A stretch of DNA of 64,000 nt from Pseudomonadota bacterium (GCA_040384265.1 JAZKJM010000001.1:310001-374000), one strand, 5' to 3'; counted from the first letter of the stretch, positions 9,308-19,207 are shown. Program-made: numbers and translations. Notes: generated by a model not told the origin, from the letters alone.

Positions 9308-10309
9308 TTACGACGCTGTCAGCGCGACAGTGGGCGCATTGGCCGCAAGGCCCCTATGAACCCCTGGCGCTTCAATGGATACCGATGGCAGTGCCGGTGC
9401 GGTTTCACCAAGCGGCTGATCGGTTAACGCCGCAGGTGCGGCCGATGCGTCAACGCCCTTGGGCGCCTCAGCGGTGGCAGCAAGCGCCGCAGGCGCTGCA
9501 GCGGCGGAGGCTTCTACTGCTAAGGCATCGTTGGCAGCAGCAACCCCAGCTGGCGCAACAGCGGCAAGCGCTGCCGTCGGCAAGCCGGTGGGAGCCGTTT
9601 CAGCAAGTGCTGCAGCCGCGACGCTGGCTTGCGATGCCGCGGCGACATCCGCCTGCGGGGCTGCATCCAGCTGCGCGGTGGCAGGAGCAGCCACGCTTGG
9701 CTGCTGCGACGAGAAAATGCTGGGCGATGCCGGCGTAATGCCTGCCGCCAATGAATGAATGAGTGTGGCATACTGCGCATCAGTCAGCTGCGGCATATGA
9801 ATTTCAAGCGTGTTGGCCAGCCCTTCCGGCTTCTGCGCATGCGGCTTATGCGGGCCATGGAACAGCGGCGCAATGGCCGATACCCCCGCCAGCGCGGCCA
9901 GCACTTCCTTACCCAGCAGCGCCGCATTGCTATCGACCAGCGGCCCGGTGAGGACAAGCTTTACATCCGTCGTGCTGTTCTTGCCCAGCGCGCTGACGAG
10001 CGTCAGCATCAGCCCGGACGTCAGTTGCGGGTTAATCTTCCCGGCGATGAACGGGGCAAGATTTTTTTCTGCCTTCTGCAAATCCGGTGGCATCACCACC
10101 AGCGGCGCGGCATTGGCGCCCGTTACAATCGCTTGTTCGGTGGTTTGCTGCACAGGCACGGTCAGCACCGTCGGTGTTTCTGGTGGCACCAGCGCAGGCG
10201 CTACTCCAGCCCCGCCCTCCGGCGGCTTCACGGGCGAGCGGGCGGCATCATCCGCTTGTGCTTCTACAGCTTGTGCTTCTACGGGCGCAGCAGCGTTAAG
10301 AGTGGTCAT
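9308..10309 (-). CDS. Ala-rich hypothetical protein, first gene of the M48 operon
   Basis: I place the start at the ATG at 10309, which follows GAGG by 5 bases. The 333-aa product has a low-complexity N-terminus, a central more ordered part (residues about 75-180, including LAPFIAGKINPQLTSGLMLT and a glycine-containing helix pair), and a long Ala-rich tail of near-repeats built on AAALAE and AAVAPAG. No family recognised, no signal peptide, no clear transmembrane segment. It is driven by one of the TGTGA-N6-TGTGA promoters and coupled to the M48 peptidase 5 bases downstream, of which it may be a partner. Confidence 0.65.
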   Translation of the reverse strand: MTTLNAAAPVEAQAVEAQADDAARSPVKPPEGGAGVAPALVPPETPTVLTVPVQQTTEQAIVTGANAAPLVVMPPDLQKAEKNLAPFIAGKINPQLTSGLMLTLVSALGKNSTTDVKLVLTGPLVDSNAALLGKEVLAALAGVSAIAPLFHGPHKPHAQKPEGLANTLEIHMPQLTDAQYATLIHSLAAGITPASPSIFSSQQPSVAAPATAQLDAAPQADVAAASQASVAAAALAETAPTGLPTAALAAVAPAGVAAANDALAVEASAAAAPAALAATAEAPKGVDASAAPAALTDQPLGETAPALPSVSIEAPGVHRGLAANAPTVALTAS

Positions 10310-10341
10310 GGTCACCTCATCAGTAGTGTTTCTTACCTTGC

Positions 10342-10383
10342 ATCATAACGGCTGGCGCCCATCCGTGTGTGACAGTTTGGTGA
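10342..10383 (-). promoter_or_regulatory. TGTGA-repeat promoter of the Ala-rich/M48 operon
   Basis: Half-sites at 10368-10372 and 10379-10383 (TCACC and TCACA on the coding strand, 11-bp period) are followed after 20 bases by a TATGAT -10-like hexamer (10342-10347). Confidence 0.6.
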
Positions 10384-10470
10384 AGAATGCGGATGGCCCA
10401 TCAATTACAACAATTAATTATTGTAATTAATTTAATTCCACATATTATAACGAATACCGCCAACCAACCT

Positions 10471-10513
10471 TCACAAAACCTTCACATTTCTCGTTCGTGG
10501 GAAATGGTAAATT
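10471..10513 (+). promoter_or_regulatory. TGTGA-repeat promoter of the membrane protein/kinase operon
   Basis: Two perfect TCACA half-sites at 10471-10475 and 10482-10486 are followed after 21 bases by TAAATT (10508-10513). The start codon lies 11 bases after the -10. Divergent from the promoter at 10342-10383. Confidence 0.6.
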
Positions 10514-10524
10514 GAGGGTGAACC

Positions 10525-11517
10525 ATGATCAGGACCGCAGTGAGCGATACGACCCTAGAGAATAAGAGCGAAAACCTTGAGAAAAGCGGCAGCGTTCCGC
10601 TGGCGGACCTGCACGCGCTAAATCAGGATTTAAACCCCTTCGCCCATCAGGAACACGAAGCCAAACCGAAACGCACCCTCGGCCTGCGCCTGTTCGACGC
10701 CACGCTGTATGGCGCGTTTTTCAACAGCACGGTGTTCGCCGCTTCCACCGCCTTCACCTACATGACCAAATATGGCAACACGGTTGGCAAAGAGGCCAGC
10801 GCCCTGCGCTCGGTCGGCAACTTTTTCTACAAGCGCCGTCAGCCCATTCTCAATGGGTTCAGAAAAATCGGCGTCAAAAATGAAACCGCCGCCGATATGT
10901 TCACCACCGTGCTCTTCTCCTTCCTCGATGGCAGCATCTTCGCGGCGATGGTCAAGCCGTTGGAAGATTATCGCGAGCGCATCGCCTTCAAAATCGATAA
11001 CCTGCTTGGCACCACCGCCGATAACCTGAAGGCCTATGACGCCGAGCCCAAGCAAACATGGGGAAGCGTGCTGGGTGGCCGCGGCAAAACCAGCCTGATT
11101 GTGCTGCCCGTCGCCCTGATCATGGAGGCTACTGGCGGCAATAAAAAAATCTTCTATAACGGCGGCGACAAGCTGGAAAAACTTGTCGAGAAATTCCCGA
11201 CGCTGAACGCAAAATTCACCGGCCTTGCCAGCAAAAACTACCTGTTCCAGACGGTCGTGTTCGAAGCATTCTACACCACCGTCTGCACGGCGGGGACGTA
11301 TCTGTTTAGCCGCCGCATCGCCATCAAGCACCCGCCGTCGCTGGAATACCAGCAGAAGCACCATATGACGCTGCCGCCCCGGCCCGCAGCGGATGCCACC
11401 ACGGATATCGCCCCCGCCGATGCCCCAACCACCGACACGCCCGGCACCCGCGTGATGCAACCGGCGCACATGGAGCGGATACAAACCCCGCTACGCATGC
11501 AGGAAGTCACCGCCTGA
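10525..11517 (+). CDS. Hypothetical membrane-associated protein
   Basis: The 330-aa product begins after a GAGGGTGA box. Hydrophobic segments occur around residues 58-82 (FDATLYGAFFNSTVFAASTA), 195-205 and 245-260, suggesting a polytopic inner-membrane protein without a cleaved signal. The C-terminal 45 residues are Pro/Thr/Asp-rich and end in AHMERIQTPLRMQEVTA, a tail nearly shared with the M48 peptidase encoded on the other side of the divergent promoter region. The sensor kinase-like gene follows after 38 bases, so these probably form an operon. No family recognised. Confidence 0.7.
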   Translation: MIRTAVSDTTLENKSENLEKSGSVPLADLHALNQDLNPFAHQEHEAKPKRTLGLRLFDATLYGAFFNSTVFAASTAFTYMTKYGNTVGKEASALRSVGNFFYKRRQPILNGFRKIGVKNETAADMFTTVLFSFLDGSIFAAMVKPLEDYRERIAFKIDNLLGTTADNLKAYDAEPKQTWGSVLGGRGKTSLIVLPVALIMEATGGNKKIFYNGGDKLEKLVEKFPTLNAKFTGLASKNYLFQTVVFEAFYTTVCTAGTYLFSRRIAIKHPPSLEYQQKHHMTLPPRPAADATTDIAPADAPTTDTPGTRVMQPAHMERIQTPLRMQEVTA

Positions 11518-11555
11518 TTGCAGGCCGCTGAAAATTGTGCGTATAACACTTCCAT

Positions 11556-13349
11556 ATGATGAACATCCGCACACAGCCGTCACTGAGCCGCGACTTTTCC
11601 CTGCTGTCGGTGTTTATCGTCTTCATTTTCGTGCTGGTGTCGGCCTGGGTCGCGGTGGAGACCTACAGCAACTACGAGCGCGACGTGCTCAAGCAAATGG
11701 AGAGCGAGGCGCTGCGGCTCGATCGCGGCCTCATCGTCGAGATCGAAAACGCGTCCTATATCCTCGAATCCGTCGGCCGCCAGATTCAGGCGACCAGCGA
11801 CAAACCCGAAAACATCGCGCAGCTGTTCTTCTCCTTCGCGAAAACCGAAGGCCCCAAGCGCAGCATCTTCTCCTGGGTCGATAAGAGCCAGATGCTCACC
11901 GTCTCGAACAATCTGGGCGTGCTCGATAAACCGATCGATGTCACCGACCGCGATTACGTCAAAAAATCCATCGCCGAACCGTGGAAAGTCCATATCGGCC
12001 GCCCGATTGAGGGCCGCCTGTCGCATAAATGGGTGCTGCCGCTCAGCCTCGGCCTGACCGATAACAACGGCACCTATGTCGGCTCGGTCATCGTTGCGCT
12101 CGACACCGAATCCCTCGGCGACGATATCGGCCGCACCATGAAAGATACCGGCATCCGCTTCGCCATCACCAACCTGTCGCTGACATTGCTCACCCAATCC
12201 TCCACTGCCGAGAAATTCTTCGCCGAGAATTTCGATGTCACGCGCCTGTCGAAACTCGATTTCGACAAAAACACCTCGGGCCAATATTCCCATGCCTCGA
12301 TCTTCCATCAGGATCAGATTTATTCCTATTTCGAGCGCTCCAGCCAATATCCGTACGTGATTTTCCTCGGGCTCGATGCCGAGAAAAGCAACCGCGAACT
12401 GCGCAAGCTGCTCATCCCACGCCTGTTCCAGCTGTTCGTGATCGCGGTGTTCCTGCTGTTCGTGTTATGGACCGTGCGTAAGCGCATCATCCATCCCGTC
12501 ATCGCGCTGACGGAGCAGACCGCCGCCATCGTCCAGGGCGCGCGCTTCGATGCCGACCACACGCAAGGCCCGCTCGAAATTGAGCAGCTGGCCTATGAAA
12601 TCAAGCATCTCTACGACTATATCGAGGAGCGCCGCCGCGTGGAAAGCGAGCTGCGGCTCAAAAATTCCGAGCTGACGCGCGTCAAGGAAGCGGCGCAACT
12701 GACCAATCAGGTCAAAGCCGATTTCTTCGCCTATGTCGGGCAGGAGCTGACCGAGCCCGTCGAGCAAATCCTCGAACAGATCGAAACCGTGAAAGACCAG
12801 CATTTCGGCCCCATCGGCAACGCGAAATATCTCGGGCCCGCGCGCGCCGTCTATGAGCAGGCGCGCGAGCTGATCGCCATGCTGGAGGATATTAAATCCA
12901 TCTCGAAGGCGGAAACTGGCCTGCTCGCGCTTAATGAAAGCGAGGTCGATCTCACCTTCATCCTGCAAAAAACCATCCGCATTTTCCGCGAGAAAAGCGG
13001 CAGCGACGCCGATGTGCAGCTTGATATCAGCCACAGCCTGCCGCATGTGCGCGGCGACGAACTGCGCATCAAGCAGATGATCCTGAACGTGCTCACCGCC
13101 GCCAGCCAGCAGGTTTCCACCGGCGACACCATCCGCATCACCAGCAACCTCAAAGCGCAAGAGCTGTCGCTGTGCTTCTCCTATGCCGGGGCGCCAAGCG
13201 CCGCCAGCGCCGCGCGCAGCAAGCACGGGCTGGAACTCGCCCTCGCCCGCCTGCTCATCGCCCTGCATCAGGGCACACTGGAAATGAAAACCACCCAGGA
13301 CCGCGTCTCGATGGTGACGCTCAAATTCCCGGCATTGCGCGTATTGTAA
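11556..13349 (+). CDS. Degenerate membrane sensor histidine kinase
   Basis: The 597-aa protein has a transmembrane helix at about 14-34, a periplasmic Cache-like sensor (about 35-285, including DVTDRDYVKKS and RPIEGRLSHK), a second helix at about 289-307, a HAMP-like linker and a coiled coil, then a kinase-like region. The H-box aligns as KADFFAYVGQELTEP: the phospho-accepting His is replaced by Gln396. The N-box (IKQMILNVLTAA) keeps one Asn, and the glycine-rich G boxes are not visible. The protein should therefore sense but not autophosphorylate. It probably acts as a pseudokinase or by allosteric contact. It lies in the operon of the membrane protein upstream; the next gene follows after 9 bases. 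No response regulator is adjacent. Confidence 0.8.
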   Translation: MMNIRTQPSLSRDFSLLSVFIVFIFVLVSAWVAVETYSNYERDVLKQMESEALRLDRGLIVEIENASYILESVGRQIQATSDKPENIAQLFFSFAKTEGPKRSIFSWVDKSQMLTVSNNLGVLDKPIDVTDRDYVKKSIAEPWKVHIGRPIEGRLSHKWVLPLSLGLTDNNGTYVGSVIVALDTESLGDDIGRTMKDTGIRFAITNLSLTLLTQSSTAEKFFAENFDVTRLSKLDFDKNTSGQYSHASIFHQDQIYSYFERSSQYPYVIFLGLDAEKSNRELRKLLIPRLFQLFVIAVFLLFVLWTVRKRIIHPVIALTEQTAAIVQGARFDADHTQGPLEIEQLAYEIKHLYDYIEERRRVESELRLKNSELTRVKEAAQLTNQVKADFFAYVGQELTEPVEQILEQIETVKDQHFGPIGNAKYLGPARAVYEQARELIAMLEDIKSISKAETGLLALNESEVDLTFILQKTIRIFREKSGSDADVQLDISHSLPHVRGDELRIKQMILNVLTAASQQVSTGDTIRITSNLKAQELSLCFSYAGAPSAASAARSKHGLELALARLLIALHQGTLEMKTTQDRVSMVTLKFPALRVL

Positions 13350-13358
13350 GGAGGCACC

Positions 13359-14366
13359 ATGTCACAATCACTCACCGAGCAGCTCGATCAGGCCGGATTT
13401 TTTCGCCACGCCGATCCGCAGGAAAAAGCACGGCTGGTTGAAGCCTTTGCAAATGGCAATCCATGGCTCATGATGGATGAAGCCCTCGGCCGCCACTTCA
13501 CTGCCGATGCGGAAGCGCTTGCAGAGCTAGGGATTGGCCAGTTCCTGCGCGAGGTGCAACCCTATTTCGACACCCAATCGGTTCGCACGCCCGACATTGT
13601 CGAAGATGAGGGCGGCGCTGATTATTACTCGGTGACCGTGAACCACAAACGCTTCGAGATTTGGGATGAACACGATGTTGAACAGGAAACCGAGCACGAG
13701 AAGCACGGCCTCATCTGGCTAAAAGCAAGCCTTGCAACCACCCATATCCTGAATTTTCTGCTAAGCGAAGCTGGCTCTCAGGATCGTGCCTATGCCATCA
13801 ATGGCGGCAATGATCTAAGCTTTATTTTCCTGACGCCCGCACAGCACGCGCTCCTGCTACAATTCAAAGAAGTGCGCGCCAACCCGCTCGATGCGCCGTA
13901 TGACCTGACCGCCCCGGCACCAGCAAGCACGCCCGCCCCACGCCGCACCTTCCTGCAGCGTTATCTGCGCTGGCTGCCGTTATTACTGGTGCTCGCCGTC
14001 GCCAAATATTATCATGAGGCCAACCAACACGCGGACGTAGCACCGCATCCACAACAGCAGGCGCAAACAACATATGCGCCACAAACACCTGAACCCGCGC
14101 CTGCCGCCGCCCCAGTGCCCAGCTATACGCTGACACTAGACGGCGATTACACCGTCCATCGCTCGCAAAGTTTTGGGCCGCAGCGATCCCTGACATGGGT
14201 TATCATGGCCGATGACCAGATCGTGCTCGAGCGCCTTGCGGAGAACGAGCTATCCTACCGCTATTTCAATCTGCGGCCGGGCCATCGCTATACGGTGTTT
14301 CTGAAAGCCTATATCGATGGCGGCTACCAGCCGGTGAGCGACCTGCTGCGCTTTATACCGCACTAG
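13359..14366 (+). CDS. Hypothetical bitopic protein with C-terminal beta domain
   Basis: AGGAGG-like ribosome binding site, start 9 bases after the kinase stop. The 335-aa product has a soluble acidic N-terminal domain (1-175; includes DYYSVTVNHKRFEIWDE), a basic Pro-rich linker, one transmembrane helix at about 205-222 (WLPLLLVLAVAKYY) and a C-terminal domain of about 85 residues with a fibronectin type III-like pattern (YTLTLDGDYTV, RYFNLRPGHRYTVFLKAY). The order suggests a cytoplasmic N-terminus and periplasmic C-terminus. It could relay signals with the degenerate kinase; function not known. Confidence 0.7.
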   Translation: MSQSLTEQLDQAGFFRHADPQEKARLVEAFANGNPWLMMDEALGRHFTADAEALAELGIGQFLREVQPYFDTQSVRTPDIVEDEGGADYYSVTVNHKRFEIWDEHDVEQETEHEKHGLIWLKASLATTHILNFLLSEAGSQDRAYAINGGNDLSFIFLTPAQHALLLQFKEVRANPLDAPYDLTAPAPASTPAPRRTFLQRYLRWLPLLLVLAVAKYYHEANQHADVAPHPQQQAQTTYAPQTPEPAPAAAPVPSYTLTLDGDYTVHRSQSFGPQRSLTWVIMADDQIVLERLAENELSYRYFNLRPGHRYTVFLKAYIDGGYQPVSDLLRFIPH

Positions 14367-14397
14367 GCTTTGCGCACCATGCAGCCTACAGCAAACA

Positions 14398-16620
14398 TTA
14401 ACCGTTAAACTTATTGCTCCGTGGGAAGCCCACCGGCGGCAGGTGGCCTTGCGCGGCGCGTTGGCCGAGCCATGGCTTCACATCCGTTTCGGTGCGCACA
14501 CGCTCACCGATGTTCCAGCTGAGGCCGTCTTTCAGCGCGAAGACCACGGCATCCGCCAAATGCGCGCCTTTGTATTTTTGCAGCGCGACGCCCTGCCCGC
14601 GCTTCATCACCGGCACCTGATCGAGCGGGAAGACGAGCAGCTTGCGGTTGCTGCCCAGCACCGCGACATGGTCGCCCGCCGCATCCACACAGACCAGCGC
14701 TTTGCCGCCATCGCTCACATTGAGCACCTGTTTGCCGCCGCGCGTTTGCGCCAGCACGTCTTTTTCCTCGACCACGAAACCTTTGCCGCTATCGGATGCG
14801 AGCAGCAGCTTGCGCGCGGGCTCATGCACCAGCATCTCGACCAAATCCTGCTGGTTATCGAGGTCGATCATCAAGCGCACCGGCTCGCCCTGCCCTTTGG
14901 CGCTAGGCAACTTGTCGCACGGCAGCGTGTAGAATTTTCCATCCGTCGCGAACACCAGCAGCTTGTCGGTGGTTTTCGCTTTCAGCTGGAAGCCCGGCCC
15001 ATCGCCCTCTTTGAATTTCAAATCCGGCAGGTCGTCGTGATGGCCTTTGAAGGCGCGGATCCAGCCCAGCCGCGAGCAGACCACCGTGATCGGCTCTTTC
15101 TCGATGAATGCTTCCATCGAAATGGTGACGTTGGCAGGCGCTTCCGTCAGCTCGGTGCGGCGTGCGGAGAGGCCTTTTTGCGCAGCGAAGCGCTTTTTTG
15201 TCGCCTTCACCTCATCGGCGATGCGCGCCCAGCGGGCGTCGGTATCCTTGAGCAGCGTCATCAGCTCTTTTTGCTCGGCCTTGAGTTCCTTATGTTCGCG
15301 CTTCAGCTCCATTTCCTCCAGCTTGCGCAATTGGCGCAGGCGCATGTTGAGGATGGATTCGGCCTGCAGGTCGGTCAACTCGAACGCTTCGATCAGCGAT
15401 GCCTTGGGCTCGTCCTCCTCGCGGATGATGCGGATCACCTCGTCCAGATTGAGGAAGCAGATGATAAAACCCGAAACAATCTCAAGGCGGCGCTTGATCG
15501 CTTCCAGCCGGTAATTACTCTTGCGCACGAGGACAATATGGCGATGGTCGAGGAATTCCTGCAGCATCTCGCGCAGGTTCATCACCCGCGGAATGCCATC
15601 CGCGCCCAGCACGTTCATGTTGACGCCGTAACGCACTTCAAGATCCGTCGCGCGGTAGAGCGCTTCCATCAGGATTTCCGGATCAACACTGCGCGATTTC
15701 GGCTCCAGCACGATGCGCACCGTCGTTGTGGACTCATCCTGAATATTGGCCAGCAGCGGCAGTTTTTTCTCGCGGAAAAGCTCAGCGATTTTCTCGATCA
15801 GCTTCGATTTAGGCACCTGATACGGAATCTCGGTGATGACCACCTGATAGAGCCCGTGGCTCAGCTGTTCCTTCTCCCACCGCGCCCGCACCCGCAGGGA
15901 GCCGCGGCCGTTGGTATAGGTCTCGACAATCGTCGCGCGCGATTCGGCAAGCAACCCGCCGGTCGGGAAATCGGGCCCCTGCACATGGTTCACCAGCGTG
16001 TCGATCGAGGCATTCGGGTGCTTGATGAGATGCGTCAGCGCGTCGCACAGCTCGAGAATATTATGCGGCGGAATGGCGCAGGCCATGCCGACCGCGATGC
16101 CCTCCGCGCCGTTGGCCAGCAAATTGGGGAAGCCCGCGGGCATCACCACCGGCTCGCTCTCCGTACCGTCATAGGTCGGGCGGAAATCGACCGTGTCGTT
16201 ATCCATATCCTCCATCAGGAGGATCGCGGCATCGGTCAGCTTCGCTTCGGTGTAACGCATCGCGGCGGCGTTATCGCCATCGATCGAACCGAAGTTCCCC
16301 TGCCCGTCCACCAGCGGATAGCGCACCGAGAAAGTCTGCGCCAAACGCACCATCGTGTCATACACCGCCGTGTCGCCATGCGGGTGGTATTTACCGATCA
16401 CATCCCCCACCACGCGCGCGCATTTCTTGTAGCCGGAGCTCGGCTCCAGCTTCAGCTGCATCATCGCATACAGCAGGCGGCGGTGAACGGGTTTCAGCCC
16501 ATCGCGCACATCCGGCAGCGAACGCGCAGTAATCGTCGACAGCGCATAGGCGAGATAGCGGTCGCCAAGGGCATCCTTGAACGAGACGGTTTCAATGGAA
16601 CTGGTATTTGCGGTGGCCAT
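14398..16620 (-). CDS. parC: DNA topoisomerase IV subunit A
   Basis: The 740-aa product has the type IIA A-subunit core with the catalytic tyrosine in [11 protein letters not shown] and the helix [11 protein letters not shown], followed by a C-terminal beta-pinwheel. Length, the absence of a QRRGGKG GyrA-box and the C-terminal GFPRSNKF ending favour ParC over GyrA. It decatenates daughter chromosomes together with ParE. At the position of the quinolone-related Ser80 of E. coli ParC there is Thr. The gene is convergent with the operon ending at 14366; the Ala-rich unknown upstream is unrelated. Confidence 0.92.
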   Translation of the reverse strand: MATANTSSIETVSFKDALGDRYLAYALSTITARSLPDVRDGLKPVHRRLLYAMMQLKLEPSSGYKKCARVVGDVIGKYHPHGDTAVYDTMVRLAQTFSVRYPLVDGQGNFGSIDGDNAAAMRYTEAKLTDAAILLMEDMDNDTVDFRPTYDGTESEPVVMPAGFPNLLANGAEGIAVGMACAIPPHNILELCDALTHLIKHPNASIDTLVNHVQGPDFPTGGLLAESRATIVETYTNGRGSLRVRARWEKEQLSHGLYQVVITEIPYQVPKSKLIEKIAELFREKKLPLLANIQDESTTTVRIVLEPKSRSVDPEILMEALYRATDLEVRYGVNMNVLGADGIPRVMNLREMLQEFLDHRHIVLVRKSNYRLEAIKRRLEIVSGFIICFLNLDEVIRIIREEDEPKASLIEAFELTDLQAESILNMRLRQLRKLEEMELKREHKELKAEQKELMTLLKDTDARWARIADEVKATKKRFAAQKGLSARRTELTEAPANVTISMEAFIEKEPITVVCSRLGWIRAFKGHHDDLPDLKFKEGDGPGFQLKAKTTDKLLVFATDGKFYTLPCDKLPSAKGQGEPVRLMIDLDNQQDLVEMLVHEPARKLLLASDSGKGFVVEEKDVLAQTRGGKQVLNVSDGGKALVCVDAAGDHVAVLGSNRKLLVFPLDQVPVMKRGQGVALQKYKGAHLADAVVFALKDGLSWNIGERVRTETDVKPWLGQRAAQGHLPPVGFPRSNKFNG

Positions 16621-16661
16621 AGGCGGCAGAAACTAGCGCCCACGCGGGCGAATGCAAGGAA

Positions 16662-17471
16662 TTATCGAGCAGCCCCCGATTTTGCCGGTGCGCCAACGAT
16701 CGGCACGCAGTCCGGCACCGCCAACCCATCGGCGCTTGGCGTGAGGCGCACGGTCGCAGCGCCCGTCTTCGCCTTGCAGACATCGAACAGCTTATTCATC
16801 GCCGAAATATCCAACTGGTTGGACTCCGTCTCCTTGCTTGAAGCCCCCACAACCGGCTTGCCCACCTGATTGCCCGTTTGCTGGAGGATAACAACCCCCG
16901 CCGGGCGGCCTGCAGCCGTTGCCGCCTCCAGCATGGCACGCATTTCTTCCTGGGTGAAATCCACCACGCCCGCAGCGGGAGGAACAATCACTGGCGGCGC
17001 TTTGGCCGGAGCTGGCGCAGATGGTGCCGCCTGTGCCGACGCGCCAACACTTTTCGCTTTCTGAATTTCGGGTGTCACCGCAGGGGATTCTTTTTTCCAA
17101 AAGCCGTTCCAAGCACTACTGATCGTATTGCCCAGGCTTTGCCCCTCTTTGCTCAGGAAGCCAATCAGGATACCCACTCCCCCAAGGGCCATCGAGGCGA
17201 GATTGCCTTCGCCGAAAAGCGTGCCAGCAAACCAGCCAACACCCGCCATCACAAAGGAGCCGACAACCCTGCCGAAGCTGAGATTTTCCCAGAAACGTTT
17301 GCCGGAATCCGCAACCGCGCCCGCTGTCGCACCCGGATGGGTGACGGCATTCACTACGGCTTTACCGCCAGCGGCTGCCGCGTTGACCACATCGGTCGCG
17401 CCCGCGTTGATTGCGTCCGCATTCGCAGTGCTGCGTGCGTCGGCTGTGGATGTGGATGCTCCTTGAACCAT
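16662..17471 (-). CDS. Hypothetical protein with membrane hairpin, leaderless mRNA predicted
   Basis: The 269-aa product is Ala/Gly/Asn-rich at its start, carries two adjacent hydrophobic segments at about 70-90 and 95-108 (VVGSFVMAGVGWFAGTLFG; MALGGVGILIGFL), then a Pro/Ala linker and a C-terminal domain containing FTQEEMRAMLEAATAAGR and two cysteines. The ATG at 17471 lies only 6 bases after a TATGAT -10, with no ribosome binding site, so the mRNA is probably leaderless. The promoter is one of the TGTGA-repeat set. No family recognised. Confidence 0.65.
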   Translation of the reverse strand: MVQGASTSTADARSTANADAINAGATDVVNAAAAGGKAVVNAVTHPGATAGAVADSGKRFWENLSFGRVVGSFVMAGVGWFAGTLFGEGNLASMALGGVGILIGFLSKEGQSLGNTISSAWNGFWKKESPAVTPEIQKAKSVGASAQAAPSAPAPAKAPPVIVPPAAGVVDFTQEEMRAMLEAATAAGRPAGVVILQQTGNQVGKPVVGASSKETESNQLDISAMNKLFDVCKAKTGAATVRLTPSADGLAVPDCVPIVGAPAKSGAAR

Positions 17472-17477
17472 AGGATG

Positions 17478-17520
17478 ATCATACCACCACCGCGCACCAA
17501 GAAATGTTACAGTTGCGTGA
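17478..17520 (-). promoter_or_regulatory. TGTGA-repeat promoter (leaderless type)
   Basis: Half-sites 17505-17509 and 17516-17520 (TCACG and TAACA on the coding strand) with an 11-bp period, 21 bases before TATGAT (17478-17483), which is 6 bases before the ATG. Confidence 0.55.
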
Positions 17521-17530
17521 AGGTTGCGGC

Positions 17531-18280
17531 TTAGGCCACCGGTGCGCGCCGGTGCAGCAGCGCCACAAAATGCGCCCGCAACGAGGATGGGTGCCGGTGC
17601 AGCGCGGGCAACAGCCGCGCCTCCAGAAAATAGCCGGTGAGCGCCATGCCATCATGAATGGCATCCATGCTGCCCGCCATATCCGCCGCCTCGCGGATGA
17701 AATCCGGCAGTTTCAGCATTTTCTCGTGGTAGGGCGCGCCCGCCGTGCGGCACACCGCGCGGCCGGATTTGGGCGACACATAGGCCAAATCGCTGCTCAC
17801 CCCGGTGGCGGCGCAGCGGGTTAAATCCAGCCCGAACCCGGCCTGCTCCAGCAGCGCCAGCTCCAGCCGCACATATTCCGCCAGCCAGATCAGCGGCTCC
17901 ACCCCGGCGGCCACATGCTGCAAAAACGTGATCGCCTGCGCATACAACTCCGGATGCGCATCGCGCTCGGCAAGGCTTGCGGCGATCAGGCTCATCACAC
18001 TGCCCACCGCCGCCAGCTTCAGCGGATCGCTCATCACCCGCGCCGCGAAACTATGTTTGGCTTCGAGCGTAATCGTGCCCATATGCTCCGGCAGCCGGGC
18101 CTTCCACGTCGCTTCAACCAGTGTCGCAGGCTGCACATCGGCGCGGTTTTTGCTGGTCAGCGCCCGCTTCACCACGCCGCGGCACAGCCCATGCAGCGGC
18201 GTGAACAGATGCACAATCGCATCGTGATCGCCAAACGCATCGACAGTGAGGATCAGGGCATCATCGGTGAAGGTCAGCAT
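17531..18280 (-). CDS. recO: DNA repair protein RecO
   Basis: The 249-aa protein begins with the RecO OB-fold (DDALILTVDAFGDHDAIVHL, then a basic GLCRGVVKRA strand) and continues with the helical C-terminal domain (LLEQAGFGLDLTRCAATG). It mediates loading of RecA onto single-stranded DNA with RecR. The zinc cysteines of some RecO proteins are only partly present. It follows era by 15 bases in the usual era-recO order. Confidence 0.9.
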   Translation of the reverse strand: MLTFTDDALILTVDAFGDHDAIVHLFTPLHGLCRGVVKRALTSKNRADVQPATLVEATWKARLPEHMGTITLEAKHSFAARVMSDPLKLAAVGSVMSLIAASLAERDAHPELYAQAITFLQHVAAGVEPLIWLAEYVRLELALLEQAGFGLDLTRCAATGVSSDLAYVSPKSGRAVCRTAGAPYHEKMLKLPDFIREAADMAGSMDAIHDGMALTGYFLEARLLPALHRHPSSLRAHFVALLHRRAPVA

Positions 18281-18295
18281 ACGCGCGTGACTCGC

Positions 18296-19207
18296 CTACT
18301 TGTTAAATTCCAGCCCCAGATAGCTATAGGATTCCGGCTTGTCTTTCCAGTCCGGGCGCACTTTCACGAACAGGTAGAGATGGCAGCGCGCGCCGAGTAG
18401 CCGCCCGATTTCGTGCCGTGCCCGTTCGCCGATGGCCTTGAGCATCTGCCCGTCTTTGCCGATCAGGATCGTCTTCTGCCGCTCGTTCTGGACGATGATA
18501 TTCTGGTGGATTTCCACCGAGCCATCCTCACGCGCATCGTATTTCTCGTTCTCGACCGTCAGCGTGTAGGGCAGCTCTTCCTGCAGCTTGAGGAAACATT
18601 GCTCGCGCGTCATTTCGCTGGCGATCAGCCGCATCGGCATATCGGTCAGCGCATCGCGGTCATAAAGGAACGGCCCCACCGGCATCAGCTCCGCCAGCGC
18701 GCCGCGCATGTCGTCCACCCCGTCGCCTTTGCGCGCCGAAATCAGGAAAATATGCTGCCACACCAGCCGCTCGTTGAACCACACCACCCGCTCCAGCAGC
18801 ACCTTCTTGTCGGGCAGCGCATCCACCTTGTTGAGCGCGATCAGCGCCGGTTTGCCCATATCGCGGATGCGGTTGATCACCGCTTCGGTTTCCTCGGTCG
18901 GCTTTTTGCGCGCATCGTGGATGAACAGCACCACATCCGCCGAGCGCGCCGAATTCCACGCCGCCGACACCATGGCTTTCTCAAACGTCTGCGTCGCATC
19001 GAACACGCCGGGCACATCGAGGAACACCAGCTGGCTCTCGCCTTCCAGCGTCACGCCCGTCACGCGGCTGCGCGTCGTTTGCGCCTTGGGCGTCACGATC
19101 GAGATTTTGGTCCCGATCATCCGGTTCATCAGGGTCGATTTGCCCGCATTGGGTGCGCCAATCAGGGCAATCGTACCGCAGCGTGTCTGTAGGTTTTCTG
19201 TGCTCAT
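18296..19207 (-). CDS. era: GTPase Era
   Basis: The GTPase domain shows G1 GAPNAGKST, G3 DVPG and G4 NKVD, followed by the KH domain with IGKDGQMLKAIGERARHEIG. Era binds the 3' end of 16S rRNA and checks 30S maturation. I prefer the ATG at 19207 (MSTENLQTRCGTIALIG), which matches the family's usual N-terminus, over the frame-open start at 19237; neither has a strong ribosome binding site. In many relatives rnc precedes era; here it does not. recO follows. Confidence 0.92.
   Translation of the reverse strand: MSTENLQTRCGTIALIGAPNAGKSTLMNRMIGTKISIVTPKAQTTRSRVTGVTLEGESQLVFLDVPGVFDATQTFEKAMVSAAWNSARSADVVLFIHDARKKPTEETEAVINRIRDMGKPALIALNKVDALPDKKVLLERVVWFNERLVWQHIFLISARKGDGVDDMRGALAELMPVGPFLYDRDALTDMPMRLIASEMTREQCFLKLQEELPYTLTVENEKYDAREDGSVEIHQNIIVQNERQKTILIGKDGQMLKAIGERARHEIGRLLGARCHLYLFVKVRPDWKDKPESYSYLGLEFNK

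Noticed and set aside
14443-16869. Plus-strand frame of 808 codons opposite parC
   Set aside because: Antisense shadow of parC with His/Arg-rich nonsense composition.
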